A stretch of DNA of 5,771 bases. Source: CAYFTL01 sp964346145 (lineage in GTDB: Bacteria > Bacillota > Clostridia > Christensenellales > Aristaeellaceae). Location of the stretch: assembly GCA_964346145.1 (NCBI GenBank), contig CAYFTL010000066.1, positions 1 through 5,771 on the forward strand. The letters run 5' to 3'. Positions 3,534 through 5,771 of the stretch are shown here, one piece after another (position 1 is the stretch's first letter; every line of letters starts with the position of its first letter). The position numbers were made by a program, and so were the translations under genes. The notes beneath the pieces are model-generated. The model did not search any database, had not been told where the DNA came from, and saw only the letters and a list, made by a program, of their open reading frames with translations.

Positions 3534-5771
3534 TGCGCCAACTCCTCAAAGCTAACCTGCGTCATCACGCGCGCCGGTACGTCGCCACGATGTTAGCTGT
3601 TGGCATTGCAACGGCGTTTGTGGCAGCAACCCTGGTTTTTGCTGGGGCACTCTCAGTGGGTGTAAAGCAGCAAGTGGCAGGCGCTTACCAGGGTTCTGCT
3701 GCCGTGGTCTCCCCCGCTGATGAGGCCGGCTGGGAATCCATGAAGCGCGTCCAGGAAGTTGCGGGTGACGTAGCGGGCGTTACCGAAACCTACGGGCGGC
3801 TGGGCGCGGCGTTTGAGGTGGAAGATCAGGACTACTGGGTAAGTGTTGGTCTGTTCAGCGACGGGCGCTTGGGGGCCTCTCCCATTGTTGAAGGTACTGC
3901 TCCTGAAGGTGCCAACCAGGTGGCAGTAAATGAGGACTCCGCCCAGTGGTTGGAGTGGTCGTTGGGCGATCAGGTGTCACTCCTGCCTGCAGCTGAAGCG
4001 CAGGCCAGCTACCTGGATGCGGTGGAACTGACGATTACCGGTGTTTTTGCCGCACAAAACCTGGACTTTGGCACCACGGACCTTCTGCTACCTCAAGCTG
4101 GGTTAGATCTTCTGGACCCGACGTTGGAGCCCTACAGTGTGCTGGTTGCGGTCCAGGAGCCAAACCCAAGTCGAGCCGTACAAGAAGATTTGAAAGAGCG
4201 TCTTGATGCAGCTTTTTCTGCGGCTGGCTTGACTGGGTTGGACACGGTCACCACCTGGCAGCAGGTGGATGAAGACTTAGAAATATTCAACAGCAGCCAG
4301 GTTGCCCTCACCTTGATGCTGTTGGTGTTTCCCCTTATCGCCACAGCAGTAGCACTAATTGTGGTGGGAACAACGTTCCAAGTCATCTTTAAACAAAGGG
4401 AACGGGAGCTGGCACTACTGCGCGTGATTGGGGCTACCGGCAAACAGGCACGCCGACTGATGATGGTGGAATCGTTAGCCGTAGGTCTGATTGGCTCCGC
4501 CATAGGCACTTCGGTCGGCGTCGTTGGTGGCGCCGGTGTGACTACGTGGGGTGGCGTGGTCCCCTCTTTTGGGCTGGCTCTTAGTTCTGTTAGCGCTCTT
4601 CAAGTAGTAGTCCTCATTGGGGTGGCGACCCTGTTGACGGGGCTAGCTGGATTCCGGCCCGCACTGCGGGCTTCGAAGGTTCCCCCGGTACGTGCATTAG
4701 CGGGCCGTGTGCAACCGATTCAAACTGTTTCGAGGCGCGCGAAAATTACGGCTGGGATCGCACTGGCGGTCTCAGTGCTTTTGGGCGCATTCACCTGGCA
4801 TTTAGCGACGGCTCCCGAGGAGTTCAAAGAAGAAAAGTTCGTGGCTGTTTTGGGCCTGTCAGTTTTGTTGCTGGCAGCAATCATTACCTTCGTTGCTGCC
4901 GCTCTGCCGCAGATCACCCGGTCGCTTGGCAGGCTGGGCAAGTCGGAAACCTACCGATTGGCCGCAGCAAACTCTGGGCGCAACCCGGGACGAACGGCTG
5001 CAACAGGAGTTGCGATCTTCATTGGCGTGGCGCTGATTGCCATGGTCACTTTAGGGGCGCAGTCGGTGCGGGTGACAGCTAAATACTCTGTTGACCGGCA
5101 AGCTCCCCTTGACCTCATGGTCAATGCCCCTATGGACGGGTTTACGCAAGATGAGCTGGTTCGCCTCAGCGAAATTGACGGGATTGAAGCTTCTTTGGTG
5201 ATTTCCGGGGCCTCGGTTGAAGTTGCGGATCCAAGTGCCGACTGGTCGGACATAGTTCCCGTCTTGGAAATTGGGGACGTATCCGCAGTGGTGCGAGGGC
5301 AATTGCCGCAGGTGGGCCCAGGAGAAATCGTGGCCACCTGGAGTGAGTTCACGGGGCCAGAAACCTTCACACTCTGCGAAGAAGAAAACTGCCTCAAGCT
5401 CACCCGGATCCCCGGGAGCGTCGTTGGGGACTTCAGTTTCGTGGTGGCAGAGGGCACGTTGACGGACCTGGGTGTGCAGGTGGAGCCGACCCAGGTTTGG
5501 CTGAAGCTAGTGGACCCAGAAAACTACATTCCGGTGGTCCTTGAGATTCAAAGCATCACACCTGACAGCGCCTTAGAAGGCCCCGTCGCGATGCGCGTGG
5601 CCATGGATCAAGTGATCAACATGATTTTGTTGGTCGTCTTGGCGCTGCTGGGTGTTTCAGTGCTGGTCGCCCTTGTTGGCATCACCAACACGCTGTCGCT
5701 ATCGGTGGCGGAGCGGACCAGAGAAAACGGTTTACTTCGCGCCCTAGGAATGACAAGCCGACAGATGCGCC
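3533..5771 (+). CDS. ABC transporter permease, FtsX/MacB family with two FtsX domains (3' end outside window)
   Basis: The frame is open from ATG 3533 to the window edge, 746 residues visible; roughly 100 more are expected from family length. The start overlaps the ATPase stop by one base (TGATG), so translation is coupled; the own ribosome site (AGGT) is weak. Order: a short basic N-terminus (RQLLKANLRHHARR), TM1 about 20-43, a MacB-like extracytoplasmic domain about 45-250, the first FtsX domain with TM2 258-283, RERELALLRVIGAT (289-302), TM3 314-336 and TM4 358-377, closing with FRPALRASKVPPVRAL. Further membrane segments follow at 407-424, 436-459 and 489-510, then a second extracytoplasmic domain about 515-690, TM 695-720, and a second copy of the coupling motif, ERTRENGLLRALGMT (727-741), where the window ends. 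C615 and C620 in the outer domain could form a disulfide. Such permeases export or extract lipids, lipoproteins or peptides, or act mechanically; the cargo here is unknown. Confidence 0.9.
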   Translation, partial: MRQLLKANLRHHARRYVATMLAVGIATAFVAATLVFAGALSVGVKQQVAGAYQGSAAVVSPADEAGWESMKRVQEVAGDVAGVTETYGRLGAAFEVEDQDYWVSVGLFSDGRLGASPIVEGTAPEGANQVAVNEDSAQWLEWSLGDQVSLLPAAEAQASYLDAVELTITGVFAAQNLDFGTTDLLLPQAGLDLLDPTLEPYSVLVAVQEPNPSRAVQEDLKERLDAAFSAAGLTGLDTVTTWQQVDEDLEIFNSSQVALTLMLLVFPLIATAVALIVVGTTFQVIFKQRERELALLRVIGATGKQARRLMMVESLAVGLIGSAIGTSVGVVGGAGVTTWGGVVPSFGLALSSVSALQVVVLIGVATLLTGLAGFRPALRASKVPPVRALAGRVQPIQTVSRRAKITAGIALAVSVLLGAFTWHLATAPEEFKEEKFVAVLGLSVLLLAAIITFVAAALPQITRSLGRLGKSETYRLAAANSGRNPGRTAATGVAIFIGVALIAMVTLGAQSVRVTAKYSVDRQAPLDLMVNAPMDGFTQDELVRLSEIDGIEASLVISGASVEVADPSADWSDIVPVLEIGDVSAVVRGQLPQVGPGEIVATWSEFTGPETFTLCEEENCLKLTRIPGSVVGDFSFVVAEGTLTDLGVQVEPTQVWLKLVDPENYIPVVLEIQSITPDSALEGPVAMRVAMDQVINMILLVVLALLGVSVLVALVGITNTLSLSVAERTRENGLLRALGMTSRQMR

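Noticed and set aside
4951..5457. Minus-strand open frame of 168 codons opposite the permease
   Set aside because: The + strand encodes a continuous FtsX/MacB permease here with correct membrane segments; the antisense product is low-complexity and has no ribosome binding site or domain.
1..5771. Search for a mobile element, CRISPR array, toxin-antitoxin or defence system
   Set aside because: No terminal inverted repeats, transposase or integrase motifs, spaced direct repeats or toxin-like small gene pairs were seen; the genes are metabolic and transport types with similar codon use throughout.

Overview
The window looks like ordinary chromosomal DNA from a moderately GC-rich Gram-positive bacterium, most likely an actinomycete. 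The reasons are GTG starts, strong AAGGAGG-type ribosome binding sites, codon use that is GC-leaning but still contains TTA, CTA and TTG, and protein types common in Actinomycetota. I cannot name the genus. There is no sign of an insertion sequence, phage, CRISPR array, tRNA or rRNA.

Layout from left to right. (1) Positions 1-224 hold the C-terminal end of a YghZ/MgrA-type aldo/keto reductase on the + strand. (2) A convergent gap (225-296) with two hairpins separates it from a small minus-strand gene (297-629) for a NifX/NifB-like (Nitro_FeMo-Co fold) protein. (3) A divergent control region (630-772) carries two clean inverted repeats and a plausible minus-strand promoter. (4) A tightly coupled two-gene + strand unit follows: a sugar phosphate isomerase/epimerase-type TIM barrel (773-1576), overlapping by 4 bases a Gfo/Idh/MocA-type oxidoreductase (1573-2712). 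(5) After a 111-base gap come a LolD/MacB-type ABC ATPase (2824-3533) and an overlapping FtsX/MacB-type permease with two FtsX domains (3533 to beyond the window end).

The isomerase and oxidoreductase probably act in one sugar or polyol pathway, converting a substrate by oxidation to a keto sugar plus isomerisation or epimerisation; the substrate cannot be read from sequence. The upstream aldo/keto reductase could belong to the same metabolism, but it is separated by an oppositely oriented gene. The ABC pair is a separate export or envelope system of unknown cargo.

The most striking oddity is that the ABC ATPase reading frame is broken by a single missing base exactly inside the Walker A codons (around 2956-2960), while both halves and the downstream permease are otherwise well preserved. 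This is either a sequencing/assembly error or a very recent inactivating mutation. I did not find convincing evidence of a previously undescribed system; the best leads are this frameshift, the two operator-like palindromes in the divergent region, and the pathway role of the isomerase/oxidoreductase pair.
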